NCBI RefSeq assembly: GCF_009760405.1
Contig: NZ_WRPP01000014.1
Coordinates: 1 to 64,000, forward strand
Length of the DNA stretch: 64,000 nucleotides
Reading direction: 5' to 3'
Origin: Nocardia terrae
Lineage (GTDB): Bacteria > Actinomycetota > Actinomycetes > Mycobacteriales > Mycobacteriaceae
Both the position numbers and the translations under genes were made by a program. Position 1 is the first letter of the stretch; the number at the start of each line of letters is the position of its first letter. This document shows, one piece after another, positions 24,534 through 34,484 of the stretch. The notes under the pieces were generated by a model. The model saw nothing but the letters and a program-made list of their open reading frames with translations. It was not told the DNA's origin and did no database searches.

Positions 24534-25313
24534 ATGGCCGGAAAAGGCGGGGAACGCAGCAGCGCGGGCGACCCGGTGCGCACGCTGGAACTGCTGTGGC
24601 GCGTGCCCGGATCCGGCGGTCCGGCCCGCGGGCCCAAGCAGCGCACCACCCTGGACGCCGTGATCGCGGCCGCGCTGGAGATCGCCGACGCCGAGGGGCT
24701 GGCGGCGCTCACCATGCGGTCGGTCGCCGCGAAGCTGGGGATCACGCCCATGGCCACCTATACCTACGTGCCGGGCAAGGCGGAACTGCTGGACCTCATG
24801 CTCGACACCGTCTATCACCGCATGCCGCGCCACGATCTGGACGGAATGTCATGGCGGGAGCGGGTTTCCACCATCGCGGGCGAGAATCGCGCCCTGCTCA
24901 CCGCGCATCCGTGGGTCGCGTACCTGCCGACCACGCGGCCGCCGCTGGGCCCGGGCGTGGCCGCGAAATACGACCATGAGCTGCGCGCCTTCGACGGTCT
25001 GGGACTCGACGACCTCGAGATGGACGCCGCGCTCACCTACGTGCTGGGCTTCGTGACCTCGACCGCGCAGCTCGCCATCGACACCGCGCGCGCCGCGGCC
25101 GAGACCGGGCAGTCCGACCACGAGTGGTGGGAGCGCGCCGCGCCCTTGCTCGAGCGGGTCTTCGATACCGACCGCTATCCCTTGGCTGCCCGGATCGGCG
25201 CGGCCGCCGGACAGGCGCACGACAGCGCCTACAACGCGGACCATGCCTACGAGTTCGGTCTGTCGCGGGTACTGGACGGATTGGCCGCCTTGATCGAAAA
25301 CCGCGGGCCCTGA
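24534..25313 (+). CDS. TetR family regulator with TetR_C domain
   Basis: 259 residues. The start at ATG 24534 is fixed by a strong GGAGGTGAGG ribosome-binding site. The HTH (LDAVIAAALEIADAEGLAALTMRSVAAKLGITPMATYTYVPGKAELLDLM) and the long C-terminal dimer domain (AYEFGLSRVLDGLAALIE at the end) match the tetracycline-repressor subgroup. It is divergent from the VOC gene, with a dyad operator between. An ~35-residue basic N-terminal tail precedes the HTH, as in many actinobacterial members. Confidence 0.9.
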   Translation: MAGKGGERSSAGDPVRTLELLWRVPGSGGPARGPKQRTTLDAVIAAALEIADAEGLAALTMRSVAAKLGITPMATYTYVPGKAELLDLMLDTVYHRMPRHDLDGMSWRERVSTIAGENRALLTAHPWVAYLPTTRPPLGPGVAAKYDHELRAFDGLGLDDLEMDAALTYVLGFVTSTAQLAIDTARAAAETGQSDHEWWERAAPLLERVFDTDRYPLAARIGAAAGQAHDSAYNADHAYEFGLSRVLDGLAALIENRGP

Positions 25314-25415
25314 GCATTGTTTGACCGCGCGGACAATTCGCGCGGGACAGACCGATCGGGACGATGGTCTCAATTTCGCCGCGCGGACGGGCCGATCGCG
25401 GGCAGAATTCCAGCT

Positions 25416-26078
25416 ATGCCGCGAGCAACCCCGGCAATCGTTGCCGCCGAAACCTTCACTCGGGCAGCGCAGCCGGTTCTCCCGGTGGGGGACGGCCTGG
25501 TGCTGCGGCCGTGGCTGCGCCGGGACGGGCCGGAGGTGTACGCGGCCTTCCAGGACCCGGCGATCCGGCGCTGGCACGTGCGCACCGCCGACACCGTCGA
25601 GGAGGCCGGCGACTGGGTGGATTCCTGGGCGCGCTCGTGGACCGGGGGCGCCGCCGCCAACTGGGCTGTGGCGGACAGTCGTACCGGCCGGTTGATGGGG
25701 CGCGCGTCGCTGCATCACATGGAGCTCTGGCACGGTGAGGCCGAGATCGCCTACTGGGTGGTGCCCGCCGCGCGGGGCCGCGGTATCGCCCCGCGCGCGG
25801 TGGACGCGCTGGTGGGCTGGGCCTTCGAGGTGGCCGGATTCCATCGCCTGGAGCTCCGGCATTCGGTCCACAACGCCCAATCCTGCAAGGTGGCACACAA
25901 ATCCGGCTTCGTGCTGGAGGGCATCAATCGCAGTGCGGGGCTGCACGCCGACGGCTGGCACGACATGCACCTGCACGCCCGCGTGGCCCACCCGGCCGAA
26001 CCGCCCATCGCCCACCGGCTGCCCCGGGCCGCCATTCCGGTGGCCGCGACCCAGCCGGTCCAGCGTCTCCGCCGCTGA
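25416..26078 (+). CDS. RimJ/RimL-type GNAT acetyltransferase
   Basis: 220 residues. LRPWLRRDGPEVYAAFQDPAIRRW is the usual N-terminal motif; the acetyl-CoA loop is YWVVPAARGRGIAPRAVDALVGWAF, and the distal part is LELRHSVHNAQSCKVAHKSGFVLEG. It resembles ribosomal-protein/aminoglycoside-type acetyltransferases of the RimJ/RimL class; the substrate is unknown. The C-terminal 35 residues are Pro/Ala/Arg-rich and disordered. The 102-base gap after the TetR gene suggests a separate transcript. Confidence 0.82.
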   Translation: MPRATPAIVAAETFTRAAQPVLPVGDGLVLRPWLRRDGPEVYAAFQDPAIRRWHVRTADTVEEAGDWVDSWARSWTGGAAANWAVADSRTGRLMGRASLHHMELWHGEAEIAYWVVPAARGRGIAPRAVDALVGWAFEVAGFHRLELRHSVHNAQSCKVAHKSGFVLEGINRSAGLHADGWHDMHLHARVAHPAEPPIAHRLPRAAIPVAATQPVQRLRR

Positions 26079-26087
26079 CCCGGCTGG

Positions 26088-26618
26088 TCAGTGGTCGGTT
26101 TGGATGCGCAGCGCGGTGATGGTGCTGGCCAGGCCCTCGTATTGGTTTGTGAGCAGCACTATTTCGATGAGGTGGCGCTCGTCGTAGTGGGCGGCGAGCG
26201 CGTGCCAGGTGGCGTCGTCCAGGTCACGGGTGGTGACGAGCTGGTCGACCGCGGTGAGCAGGGCGCGCTCCTTGTCGGTCCAGCCCTGGGCCGCGGGGCC
26301 CTCGCGGAGCCGGTCCAGGATTTCGGCGGTCACGCCCGCGCGGCGGCCCAGCCGAATGTGATGGTCCATCTCGTAGTCGCACTGGCGCAGGTGGGCGACC
26401 CGCAGAATGACCAGCTCCGACTCGTAGCGGCGGAGTTTGCCGCCGGGCATGAGGCGGCCCGAGAAGTGCAGCCACCCCCGGAACAACCCGCCGGTCCGCC
26501 CCAATGTGCTGAACAGATGCGCGTCCTCCGTGCCCGCGGCACGGGAGAGCGCCTGCCAGACAACCCAGTTCACCGGCCCCAGCTCGCGCAGGCGACCAGG
26601 GGTGATACGTGGCTCCAT
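26088..26618 (-). CDS. carboxymuconolactone decarboxylase/AhpD-like protein
   Basis: 176 residues from ATG 26618, with AGGGGA 9 bases upstream. The all-helical CMD core is RRYESELVILRVAHLRQCDYEMDHHIRLGRRAGVTAEIL, described by its parts. It has only one Cys, so the thiol-peroxidase CxxC pair of AhpD is absent and the reaction is unknown. From memory M. tuberculosis Rv0464c, between lpdC and ramB, is a CMD-type protein on the same strand as ramB, so this may be its positional counterpart. Confidence 0.8.
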   Translation of the reverse strand: MEPRITPGRLRELGPVNWVVWQALSRAAGTEDAHLFSTLGRTGGLFRGWLHFSGRLMPGGKLRRYESELVILRVAHLRQCDYEMDHHIRLGRRAGVTAEILDRLREGPAAQGWTDKERALLTAVDQLVTTRDLDDATWHALAAHYDERHLIEIVLLTNQYEGLASTITALRIQTDH

Positions 26619-26705
26619 CGACACCATTCCCCTAGTCAACACCCTGTCTGGGCCACTCGCCAGGCCAGCGCGGCCGGCAATCGCCGACCGGCCTTGCGGC
26701 GGAGG

Positions 26706-27617
26706 TCATTCCCGCACGGCCTGGGCGAGTTTGGTGAGTTCGAGGGCGCGGCGGGCGCGGGTCAGGACGTGGGCGCGGGAGCTGGTGAGGTGGGCCAGCA
26801 GGGTGCGCAGAGCCGTGTCCAGGTCACCGGCCAGCAGGTGTTCGGCGATGGCGATGTGGTCGTCGGCCATGGCGGCGATGCGCCCGGGGGTGGGCAGGTC
26901 GAGAGCCCGGACCGGCCGCACGCGCGCGTGGACAGTCGAGAGGGCGTCGGCCAGTGCGGAATTCCCGGCCGAGAGCAGCAGCGTGGTGTGGAACTCCTCG
27001 TCGGCGGCGATGAGCGCGGTTCCGGACTCCGGCGGATGCTCGCGAATCCGCAGCCAGGTCTCGAGCTCGTGCCGGACCGCGGTCACATCGTGCGGGCGGG
27101 TCGGCGGCCGGCGGTCGGATCCGGGGCCGGTGGGCGCGACCCAGGTGATCGAGCCTGTCGAAGCGATGCCGTCCCGGTCCGATGCCGTGTCGCGAGCGGG
27201 AATCCGATCCGGGTCGGCCGGGTCGCCGACTGCCGCACCGCGCGATCCGGTGGGGATGACAGCCACCGGTGCCGGTGGTCCGGCGGCGATGGTCAGGGAT
27301 TCGGGCACCGTGGCCGGGGTGGCCTGAAGGCGTTGAATTCCTCTGGCCTCCAGCACGATTCGGAGCTCGTACAGGTCGCCGAGTTCGTCGACCCGGGGCC
27401 GGTACGGGTAGAGGCCGTCGGAGTGCCGCTCCAGCAGGCCGTCGGAGAGCAGGCGGGCCAGCGCTTCGCGGACCGGAGTGCGGGAGACGCCGTAGGTCTC
27501 GGCGAGGCGTTCCTCGCCGAGCCGCTCGGTCGGCACCAGCGTCCCGGCCGCGAGATCGCGTTGGAGGCTGCGATAGACCCGCTCGGACAACGGAATACGC
27601 CCCCTGCGCGCGTTCAC
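26706..27617 (-). CDS. GntR family (FCD subfamily) regulator with an internal insertion
   Basis: 303 residues. The HTH is at 10-65 (LSERVYRSLQRDLAAG; LAETYGVSRTPVREALARLLSDGLL). The FCD effector domain starts at about 83 (LYELRIVLEARGIQRL) and resumes at about 178 (VRHELETWLRI; DEEFHTTLLLSAGN; AEHLLAGDLDTALRTLLAHL). Residues ~103-178 are a Pro/Gly/Asp-rich segment that has no place in the FCD fold. It follows urtE after 12 bases and is probably the last gene of the urt operon, making it a candidate regulator of urea uptake. Confidence 0.83.
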   Translation of the reverse strand: MNARRGRIPLSERVYRSLQRDLAAGTLVPTERLGEERLAETYGVSRTPVREALARLLSDGLLERHSDGLYPYRPRVDELGDLYELRIVLEARGIQRLQATPATVPESLTIAAGPPAPVAVIPTGSRGAAVGDPADPDRIPARDTASDRDGIASTGSITWVAPTGPGSDRRPPTRPHDVTAVRHELETWLRIREHPPESGTALIAADEEFHTTLLLSAGNSALADALSTVHARVRPVRALDLPTPGRIAAMADDHIAIAEHLLAGDLDTALRTLLAHLTSSRAHVLTRARRALELTKLAQAVRE

Positions 27618-27629
27618 GTCGGCGTCCGG

Positions 27630-28305
<676 letters not shown>

Positions 28306-28322
<17 letters not shown>

Positions 28323-29097
28323 CCGCGGCCTCCTCTTCCTGTTCGGTGGTCGGTGGTAGTTCACCCGCCGCGGCGGTGCCGAGGTAGACCTCCTGCACCT
28401 TCGGATCGGCCTGCACCGCTTCGACGGTGCCCTCGGACAGGACCCGGCCGCCGGCCAGCACCGTCACCGAGTTCGCGAAGGCGCGCATGAAGTCCATGTC
28501 GTGCTCGACGACGATGATCACGCGGTCTTTCCCGATGCGGCGCAGCAGGTTTCCGGTCTCCTCGCGTTCCTCGGCGCTCATGCCCGCGACCGGTTCGTCC
28601 AGCAGCAGCACCGCGGCGTTCTGCACCAGCAGCATGCCGATCTCCAGCCACTGCTTCTGGCCGTGCGCGAGCACCCCGGCGGGCTTGTCGCGCAGGTCGG
28701 TGAGGCCGGTGATCTCGAGCGCCTCCTCGATGGCCGGGAGCACCGAGGTGCGGCGGCGCAGCAGGGTCAGGGCGGAGCGGCCCGCGCCCGCGGCGATGTC
28801 GAGGTTCTGCAGCACCGTGAGCTGTTCGAAGACGCTGGCTGTCTGGAAGGTTCGGCCCACGCCGAGCCGGGCGATCTGGTGCACCTTGCGGCCGATGAGC
28901 TCGGTGCCGCTCTTGCGCGCCGAGCCGGTGGCCGGGGTGAGGCCGGTGATGGCGTCGATCAGGGTGGTCTTGCCCGCGCCATTGGGACCGATGAGGAAGC
29001 GCAGGTCGCCGGACAGCACGGTGAGGTCGACGTCGGAGACGGCCTTGAAGCCGTCGAAACTGACCGACAGCTTGCTGATTTCGAGATACTCGGCCAT
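28306..29097 (-). CDS. urtD: urea ABC transporter ATP-binding subunit UrtD
   Basis: 263 residues. Walker A GPNGAGKTT, VGRTFQTASVFEQLTVLQNL (Q-loop region typical of LivG/UrtD), a signature replaced by LAHGQKQWLEIGMLL, which is characteristic of UrtD, and Walker B LLLDEPVAGMS. Its ATG overlaps the urtC stop (ATGA), showing translational coupling. A longer in-frame reading through urtC is only an antiparallel frame shadow. Confidence 0.93.
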
Positions 29098-30257
29098 CAG
29101 GCTTCCACCTTCTCCTCGACGGCGGGCGCGTCGGTCTCGACCGGCTCGGGGCCCGCCTCCGACACCTCGACCGGAACGCCCGCCTCGCGGGCGGGCCGCA
29201 GCCGTTCGAGCAATTGCTTTGCCATGGGCCCGAATCCGGCCAGACCGGCCGGGATGAAGCCCACGACCACGACGAACAGCGCACCCTGGAAATAGGTCCA
29301 CGCCGACGGGAAGTGCTCGGAGAACGTGGTCTGCGCCCACGCCACGCCGACCGCGCCCAGCACCGGCCCCAGCAGGGTGGTGCGGCCGCCGATGGCGACG
29401 CCGATCAGGAAGGCGATGGACGGGACCACGCCGATGTCGGCGGGGGAGATGATGCCGACGATCGGCGTGAACAGCGCGCCCGCGATGCCCGCGAAGAAGG
29501 CGGCCACCACATAGGCGACGATCTTGATATTGGCGGGGTCGTAACCCAGGAAGCGGACGCGCTCCTCCTGATCGCGCACGGCGACAAGGAGTTCCCCGTA
29601 CCGGCTGCGCATGAGCTGGCGCGCCACCGCCACCACGACGAGCAGCGTGCCCGCCGCGATGAAGAACAGCATGCGCCGGTTCACCGGGTCGTCGAGGCGG
29701 AAGCCGAAGAACGACTTGAAGTCGCTCAGCCCGGTGAAGCCGCCGATGGTCTGCTGCCCGGTGAGCAGGATCGCCAGCGCCGCCGCGAGCGCCTGGCTCA
29801 GGATGGCGAAGTACGCGCCCTTGACCCGGCGCTTGAAGACGCCGAAACCCAGCACGGCCGCGATCGCGGCGGGCAGCACCAGAATCGCCAGGATCGCGAC
29901 CGGCGCGGACTCGAAAGGCTTCCAGTACGAGGGCAATTGGTCCACGCCCGCGATGGTCATGAACTCCGGCACGTCCTCGTGCGCCTTGGCGGCGTCGGCC
30001 ATCTGCAGGTGCATGGCCATGATGTACGCGCCGATGCCGAAGAACACGCCCTGACCGAGGGTGAGCATGCCGCCGCGCCCCCAGGCCAGGCCGATGCCGA
30101 CCGCGACGATGGCGAAGCACAGGAACTTGGCCAGCAGGCTCAACCGGAAATCGCTGAGCGCCGCCGGGGCGACGCCGAACAGGACGATGGCGGCGATGAC
30201 GAAGCCGCCCAGGGCTTTCAGGGACGAGTTGGCGCCGAGGCGCTGGATGGTGGTCAT
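29097..30257 (-). CDS. urtC: urea ABC transporter permease UrtC
   Basis: 386 residues, about ten membrane segments. LivM-like core with WGRGGMLTLGQGVFFGIGAYIMAMHL, GAYFAILSQALAAAL, TIGGFTGL and VAIGGRTTLLGPVLGA, described by parts. A ~30-residue acidic C-terminal tail (EAGPEPVETDAPAVEEKVEA) is extra. The start overlaps the urtB stop by 4 bases. UrtC pairs with UrtB to form the channel. Confidence 0.93.
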   Translation of the reverse strand: MTTIQRLGANSSLKALGGFVIAAIVLFGVAPAALSDFRLSLLAKFLCFAIVAVGIGLAWGRGGMLTLGQGVFFGIGAYIMAMHLQMADAAKAHEDVPEFMTIAGVDQLPSYWKPFESAPVAILAILVLPAAIAAVLGFGVFKRRVKGAYFAILSQALAAALAILLTGQQTIGGFTGLSDFKSFFGFRLDDPVNRRMLFFIAAGTLLVVVAVARQLMRSRYGELLVAVRDQEERVRFLGYDPANIKIVAYVVAAFFAGIAGALFTPIVGIISPADIGVVPSIAFLIGVAIGGRTTLLGPVLGAVGVAWAQTTFSEHFPSAWTYFQGALFVVVVGFIPAGLAGFGPMAKQLLERLRPAREAGVPVEVSEAGPEPVETDAPAVEEKVEA

Positions 30258-31138
30258 GCCAGACTCCTCGTCCGGACGGTGAACAGACCCTGCGGGCGGA
30301 CCTGCAGGAAGATGACGACCACGACGAAGACGATCACCTTGGCGACCGTCGCGGTGGTCGAGTACTCGACGAACGAATTCAGCAGGCCCATGGCGAAGGC
30401 CGCGATGACGGTGCCCTTGATCTGTCCGAGGCCGCCGATGACGACCACCAGGAAGGCGTCGACCAGGTACGACTGCCCGATGGTGGGGCTGGTGGAGCCG
30501 ATCAGCGTCAGCGCCACACCGGCCACGGCAGCCAGTCCGGAACCGATGAAGAACGTGCTCACATCGGTGAGACGCGAAGAGACACCGGAGGTTTCGGCAA
30601 GACTCCGGTTCTGCACCACCGCCCGGATCCGGCGACCGAGCGGTGTCGTCTTGAGCGCGGTGGCCAGCGCGATCACCGCCGCCACGGCCAGCACCATGAT
30701 GAAGATGCGGGTCTTGGGCACCACGGTGCCCGCGATGGTGATGCCGCCGGTCAGCCAGTGCGGCGCGACCACGTTCTTGGCGGGCGCGCCGAAGATGTCG
30801 CGCACCGCCTGCTGCAGGATCAGCCCGACACCGAAGGTGACGAGCAGGGTGTCCAGCGGCCGGTCGTACATCCAGCGGATGAGCCCCATCTCCAGGGCCG
30901 CGCCCAGCAGACCGCCGACCAGGAAGCCGACGAACAGCGACACGATCAGCGCCACGCCCGTCGCCGAGATCGTCTGCTCCACCACGTAGGTCGTGTAGCA
31001 GCCGGCCATGATGAATTCGCCGTGCGCCATATTGATGACGCCCATCTGACCGAAGGTCAGCGACAGGCCCAGCGCGGCGAGCAGCAGGATCGAGCCCAGA
31101 CTCAGCCCCGTGAAGAGCTGTCCGACAGCAGCGTCCAT
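30254..31138 (-). CDS. urtB: urea ABC transporter permease UrtB
   Basis: 294 residues from ATG 31138, which has an AAGAGGT ribosome-binding site; the longer in-frame start lacks one. LivH-like: SLGSILLLAALGLSLTFGQMGVINMAHGEF near the N-terminus, YDRPLDTLLVTFGVGLILQQ, and VVVIGGLGQIKGTVIAA. The GQMGVINMAHGE motif is typical of UrtB. It lies 135 bases after urtA. Confidence 0.93.
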   Translation of the reverse strand: MDAAVGQLFTGLSLGSILLLAALGLSLTFGQMGVINMAHGEFIMAGCYTTYVVEQTISATGVALIVSLFVGFLVGGLLGAALEMGLIRWMYDRPLDTLLVTFGVGLILQQAVRDIFGAPAKNVVAPHWLTGGITIAGTVVPKTRIFIMVLAVAAVIALATALKTTPLGRRIRAVVQNRSLAETSGVSSRLTDVSTFFIGSGLAAVAGVALTLIGSTSPTIGQSYLVDAFLVVVIGGLGQIKGTVIAAFAMGLLNSFVEYSTTATVAKVIVFVVVVIFLQVRPQGLFTVRTRSLA

Positions 31139-31273
31139 GATCGTTACCTCTTGAGTTCTATTGGTGGAGAACGCCGTACGGCTGGTGCGAGTACAGACCA
31201 CTGTCGGCCCGCCGACGCGCTGTGAGAGATCACGCGGACCCGCACCAGCCGCCCCTCATCGGCGGCCGCCGAA

Positions 31274-32548
31274 TTACTTGAGGCCCTTGGCCCAGTCGTA
31301 GTTCTTCAGGTACGGGTCCGGCTGGATCGGCTTGCCGGAGTCCCAGACCGTGTAGATGAGGCCGTCGGGGTGGATCTCGCCGATGCGCGCGGTCTTGGTG
31401 ATGTGGTGGTTGGAGCCGTCGATGGTGACGGTGCCCTCAGGCGCGTCGTAGCTGACGCCGTCGGCGGCCTTCTGAATGTCGGCCACCGCGAAGGACTTCG
31501 CCTTCTCCACGGTGTTCTTCCACAGGTAGACCGAGGTGTAGGCGGCCTCCATGGGGTCGGAGGTGGGCTTGGCGGCACCGTAGGCGGCCTTGTAGGCGGT
31601 GACGAACGCCTTGTTCTGCGGGGTGTCGACGGTCTGGTAGTAGTTCCACGCCGTCAGCTGGCCCGCCACGTTCTGGACGCCGACGCCGCCGACCTCCTCC
31701 TCGGCGATGGACACCGAAACCACCGGCATGTCAGCGGCTTTCAGGCCCGCGTTGGCGTACTCGCGGAAGAACGCCACATTGGAGTCGCCGTTGAGGGTGT
31801 TGAAGACCGCGCCCGCCTTGGAGTTGCGGACCTTGTTGACGATGGTGGAGAAATCCGTGGAGCCCAGCGGCGCGTAGTCCTCGCCCTTGATCTCGATGCC
31901 GTTGGCCTTGGCGTACGCCTTGATCTCGCGGTTGGCGGTCTGCGGGAAGACGTAGTCCGAGCCCACCAGGTAGAGGGACGTGATGCCCTTCTGCTTGAGG
32001 TAGTCCAGCGCCGGGATGATCTGCTGGTTGGTGGTCGCGCCGGTGTAGAAGATGTTCTTGGAGTCCTCCAGGCCCTCGTACTGGACCGGGTAGTACAGCA
32101 GCGAGTTCAGCGATTCGAACTTGGGCTTCATGGCCTTTCGCGACGCCGAGGTCCAGCCGCCGAACACCGCGGCCACACAGTCGGAGCTGATCAGCTTCTC
32201 GGCCTTCTCGGCGAAGGTCTTCGGGTCCGACGCGCCGTCCTCGAGCACGATCTCGAGCTTCTTGCCCATGACGCCGCCCGCGGCGTTGATCTGATCCACC
32301 GCCAGCTTGGTGGCATTGGCGACGGTCACCTCACTGATCGCCATGGTGCCGGTCAGCGAATGCAGCGACCCGATCTTGATGGTGTCCTTCGAAGTGTCCA
32401 CGCAGGACTTGGCATTGGAACCCGACGCGGTGTCGCTGTCGCGCGACCCGCAACCGGCGACCATCACGGCGGACAAGGCCAGTGCGGTCGGAATGGTGAT
32501 CGCCTTCATCAGGCGGGAAGCCCTGTCCCGGCGGGAAGAGTCGTGCAT
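31274..32548 (-). CDS. urtA: urea-binding lipoprotein UrtA
   Basis: 424 residues with a lipoprotein signal (ALALSAVMVAGC, lipobox VAGC at about residue 33). The mature part is diagnostic for UrtA: IKIGSLHSLTGTMAISEVTV, GGWTSASRKAMKPKFE, LLYYPVQYEGLEDSKNIFYTGATTNQQIIPA, and NHHITK near the end. It captures urea outside the membrane and passes it to UrtBC. AAGGA lies 9 bases before the ATG. It is first in urtABCDE-gntR. No urease genes are in the window. Confidence 0.95.
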   Translation of the reverse strand: MHDSSRRDRASRLMKAITIPTALALSAVMVAGCGSRDSDTASGSNAKSCVDTSKDTIKIGSLHSLTGTMAISEVTVANATKLAVDQINAAGGVMGKKLEIVLEDGASDPKTFAEKAEKLISSDCVAAVFGGWTSASRKAMKPKFESLNSLLYYPVQYEGLEDSKNIFYTGATTNQQIIPALDYLKQKGITSLYLVGSDYVFPQTANREIKAYAKANGIEIKGEDYAPLGSTDFSTIVNKVRNSKAGAVFNTLNGDSNVAFFREYANAGLKAADMPVVSVSIAEEEVGGVGVQNVAGQLTAWNYYQTVDTPQNKAFVTAYKAAYGAAKPTSDPMEAAYTSVYLWKNTVEKAKSFAVADIQKAADGVSYDAPEGTVTIDGSNHHITKTARIGEIHPDGLIYTVWDSGKPIQPDPYLKNYDWAKGLK

Positions 32549-32599
32549 GGGGCGGATCCTTCACTTCACGATGAGCCGCGACGCCACCTGCGCCGCTTA

Positions 32600-32632
32600 C
32601 GAATACCGCCGCGTATACAACGGTTGTATTCG
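32600..32632. promoter_or_regulatory. palindromic operator candidate upstream of urtA
   Basis: ATACAAC-G-GTTGTAT (32615-32629) is a perfect 15-bp palindrome, and outer arms CGAATAC (32600-32606) and GTATTCG (32626-32632) form a second overlapping inverted repeat. It lies 52-84 bases upstream of the urtA start. AC-N-GT-centred palindromes of this kind are typical of FCD-GntR regulators, and the operon ends with one. I did not find a convincing GlnR box by eye. Confidence 0.6.
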
Positions 32633-32693
32633 TGGAACGGAACGGTAAACCGGAAGTGTTGCGCCGGAATGTCTCTCGATGAAGCCCGGATAT

Positions 32694-32972
32694 CTACTGT
32701 TGCGTAGACGTGAATTTCTGCTCACCGCAGCCTGGTTCATCCCGCCTGCCGGGCATCGCCGCAGGTCCGCGTGACGTAGTCTGCGATCGAAGTGTCGGCA
32801 GGGCGAGCGCGCCGCCGCCCATGGTGGCAACCGTGATGCCGATACCCACGACGAGCGCGCCGATCATGCCGGGGACGGCGCCGATACCACTGCCGACCCC
32901 GATGCTGCGCCCGCGCGGTGAGCTGGGCGTGCACCCGGGTTTCCGCGCCGGATCAGTCATCGAATCGGTCAC
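32694..32972 (-). CDS. small hypothetical membrane protein coupled to ramB
   Basis: 92 residues from a GTG whose first bases overlap the ramB stop (GTGA). There is one strongly hydrophobic Gly-rich segment (GAVPGMIGALVVGIGITVATMGGGALAL, about residues 30-57), flanked by an Arg/Pro-rich N-terminus and a polar tail. It may start instead at ATG 32960. Not recognised. The coupling to ramB is the main argument that it is real. Confidence 0.45.
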   Translation of the reverse strand: MTDSMTDPARKPGCTPSSPRGRSIGVGSGIGAVPGMIGALVVGIGITVATMGGGALALPTLRSQTTSRGPAAMPGRRDEPGCGEQKFTSTQQ

Positions 32973-34378
32973 TGAATGACATAGGGGGAGATGGAGCTTC
33001 GGTGTTCGCTGATGTCGAGGGATTTGCCCAGCGGGGGGAAGGCGCGTTGGGGGCAGTTGGAGCGTTCGCAGACTCGGCAGCCCGCGCCGATGGGGGTGGC
33101 CTTGGGCTCGTTGAGGTCGAGGCCGTCGGCGTAGACGGTGCGGCCGGCGTGGCGGAGTTCGCAGCCGAGGCCGATGGCGAAGGTTTTGCTGGGGTCGCCG
33201 AAGCGGGTGGCGCGGCGTTCGACGGTGCGGGCGACCCAGAGGTATTTGCGGCCGTCGGGCATCTGGGCGATCTGGGTCATGATCTTCGCGGGGTAGGCGA
33301 AGGTCTCGTAGACGTTCCACAGCGGGCAGGTGCCGCCACTGGAGGAGAAGTGGAAACCGGTGGCGGACTGGCGTTTCGACATATTGCCGGCGCGGTCCAC
33401 GCGGACGAAGGAGAAGGGGACGCCGCGTAGTTTGGGGCGCTGCAGCGTCGAGAGGCGGTGGCAGATGGTCTCGTAGCTCTGGGTGAAGAAGGCCGACAGG
33501 CGCTCGATGTCGTAGCGGAAATCCTCGGCCACCTCGTGGAAATGGGCGTACGGCAGAACCGTGGCGGCGGCGAAATAGTTGGCCAGGCCCAGTTTCGCCA
33601 GCACGATCGACTCGTGGCCGCTGAAATTGCCCTCGGCGACCAGCTTTTCGATGAGATCGCCGCATTCCAGGTACGCGAGTTCGGCCGCCAGCTTGAATAC
33701 CCGCTGGCCGCCGGACAGATGCGGTGCGATTTCCAGGCGGCGCGCCTCGGGGTCGAAGCGATGCAGCACGCCGTCGCCCAGATCGATGCGCTCCACGATC
33801 TGCACGCCGTGCTCGTCGGCCAGCCGGCGCGGAATCTCGCGTTTCAGGTCGCCGCCGTGGAAACGCATGCGATGGGTGAGTTCCTCGGCGGCGGTATCCA
33901 ATTCGTGGATGTAGTTCTGCCGCTGATAGAAGTAGTCCCGCACTTCCTCGTGCGGTTTGGAAATGGCCGCCGAGCCGCTGCCGTCGGCGAAGCGATCCTC
34001 GGTGGCCGCGGCCAGCTGCGCGGTGGTATTGCGGTAGCGGCGGTGCATGTTCACCATGGCGCGCGCCAAACCCGGGTGCGCGGAGACCATTTCGGCGATC
34101 TCCTGCGCGTCGGCCTCCACCCCGAGCTCCTGGTCCATCACGACCTCCTGGAGCTCGGCGATGAGCCGGGTGTCGTCCTGGGAGGAGAAGAAGCCCGCGT
34201 CCACCCCGAAGACTTCACTGATCCGCAGCAGGACCGGTACGGTGAGCGGGCGAACGTCGTGTTCGATCTGATTCAGATAACTCGCGGAGATCTCGAGCTT
34301 CTTGGCGAGCGAGACCTGACTCAAACCGCGCTCGGTACGCAGCTGGCGGAGCCGCGCCCCGACATAAGTCTTGGCCAT
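32969..34378 (-). CDS. ramB: RamB-type short-chain fatty acyl transcriptional regulator (ScfR family)
   Basis: 469 residues. XRE-type HTH at 8-62 (LRQLRTERGLSQVSLAKKLEISASYLNQIEHDVRPL), then an IrrE-like middle domain (LAAELAYLECGDLIEKLV) and the DUF2083-type C-terminus with a Cys cluster, GAGCRVCERSNCPQRAFPP. This is the RamB layout; RamB controls glyoxylate-cycle genes in Corynebacterium and M. tuberculosis (Rv0465c). It lies on the strand opposite lpd and aceA, as in M. tuberculosis. The likely targets are aceA and its own promoter. Confidence 0.9.
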   Translation of the reverse strand: MAKTYVGARLRQLRTERGLSQVSLAKKLEISASYLNQIEHDVRPLTVPVLLRISEVFGVDAGFFSSQDDTRLIAELQEVVMDQELGVEADAQEIAEMVSAHPGLARAMVNMHRRYRNTTAQLAAATEDRFADGSGSAAISKPHEEVRDYFYQRQNYIHELDTAAEELTHRMRFHGGDLKREIPRRLADEHGVQIVERIDLGDGVLHRFDPEARRLEIAPHLSGGQRVFKLAAELAYLECGDLIEKLVAEGNFSGHESIVLAKLGLANYFAAATVLPYAHFHEVAEDFRYDIERLSAFFTQSYETICHRLSTLQRPKLRGVPFSFVRVDRAGNMSKRQSATGFHFSSSGGTCPLWNVYETFAYPAKIMTQIAQMPDGRKYLWVARTVERRATRFGDPSKTFAIGLGCELRHAGRTVYADGLDLNEPKATPIGAGCRVCERSNCPQRAFPPLGKSLDISEHRSSISPYVIQ

Positions 34379-34484
34379 GCGTGCAAGTTTATGGACGTAT
34401 TAGCACGGTTGCCAACGCCAGGATTAACAGACGTGCTGAGCTTTGTGTCACATCCGTGTCGGTGGCACCGGCTACGGTCGACAC

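Noticed and set aside
26088..26618. AhpD alkylhydroperoxidase
   Set aside because: The CMD fold is clear but only one Cys is present, so the CxxC peroxidase function is not supported.
29214..30989. 591-codon plus-strand frame
   Set aside because: Antisense to urtC and urtB; His/Arg/Asp-rich shadow with no recognisable domain.
32549..32693. GlnR box upstream of urtA
   Set aside because: GTTTACCGTTCCG has partial resemblance, but spacing and second half site do not match a GlnR consensus by eye.
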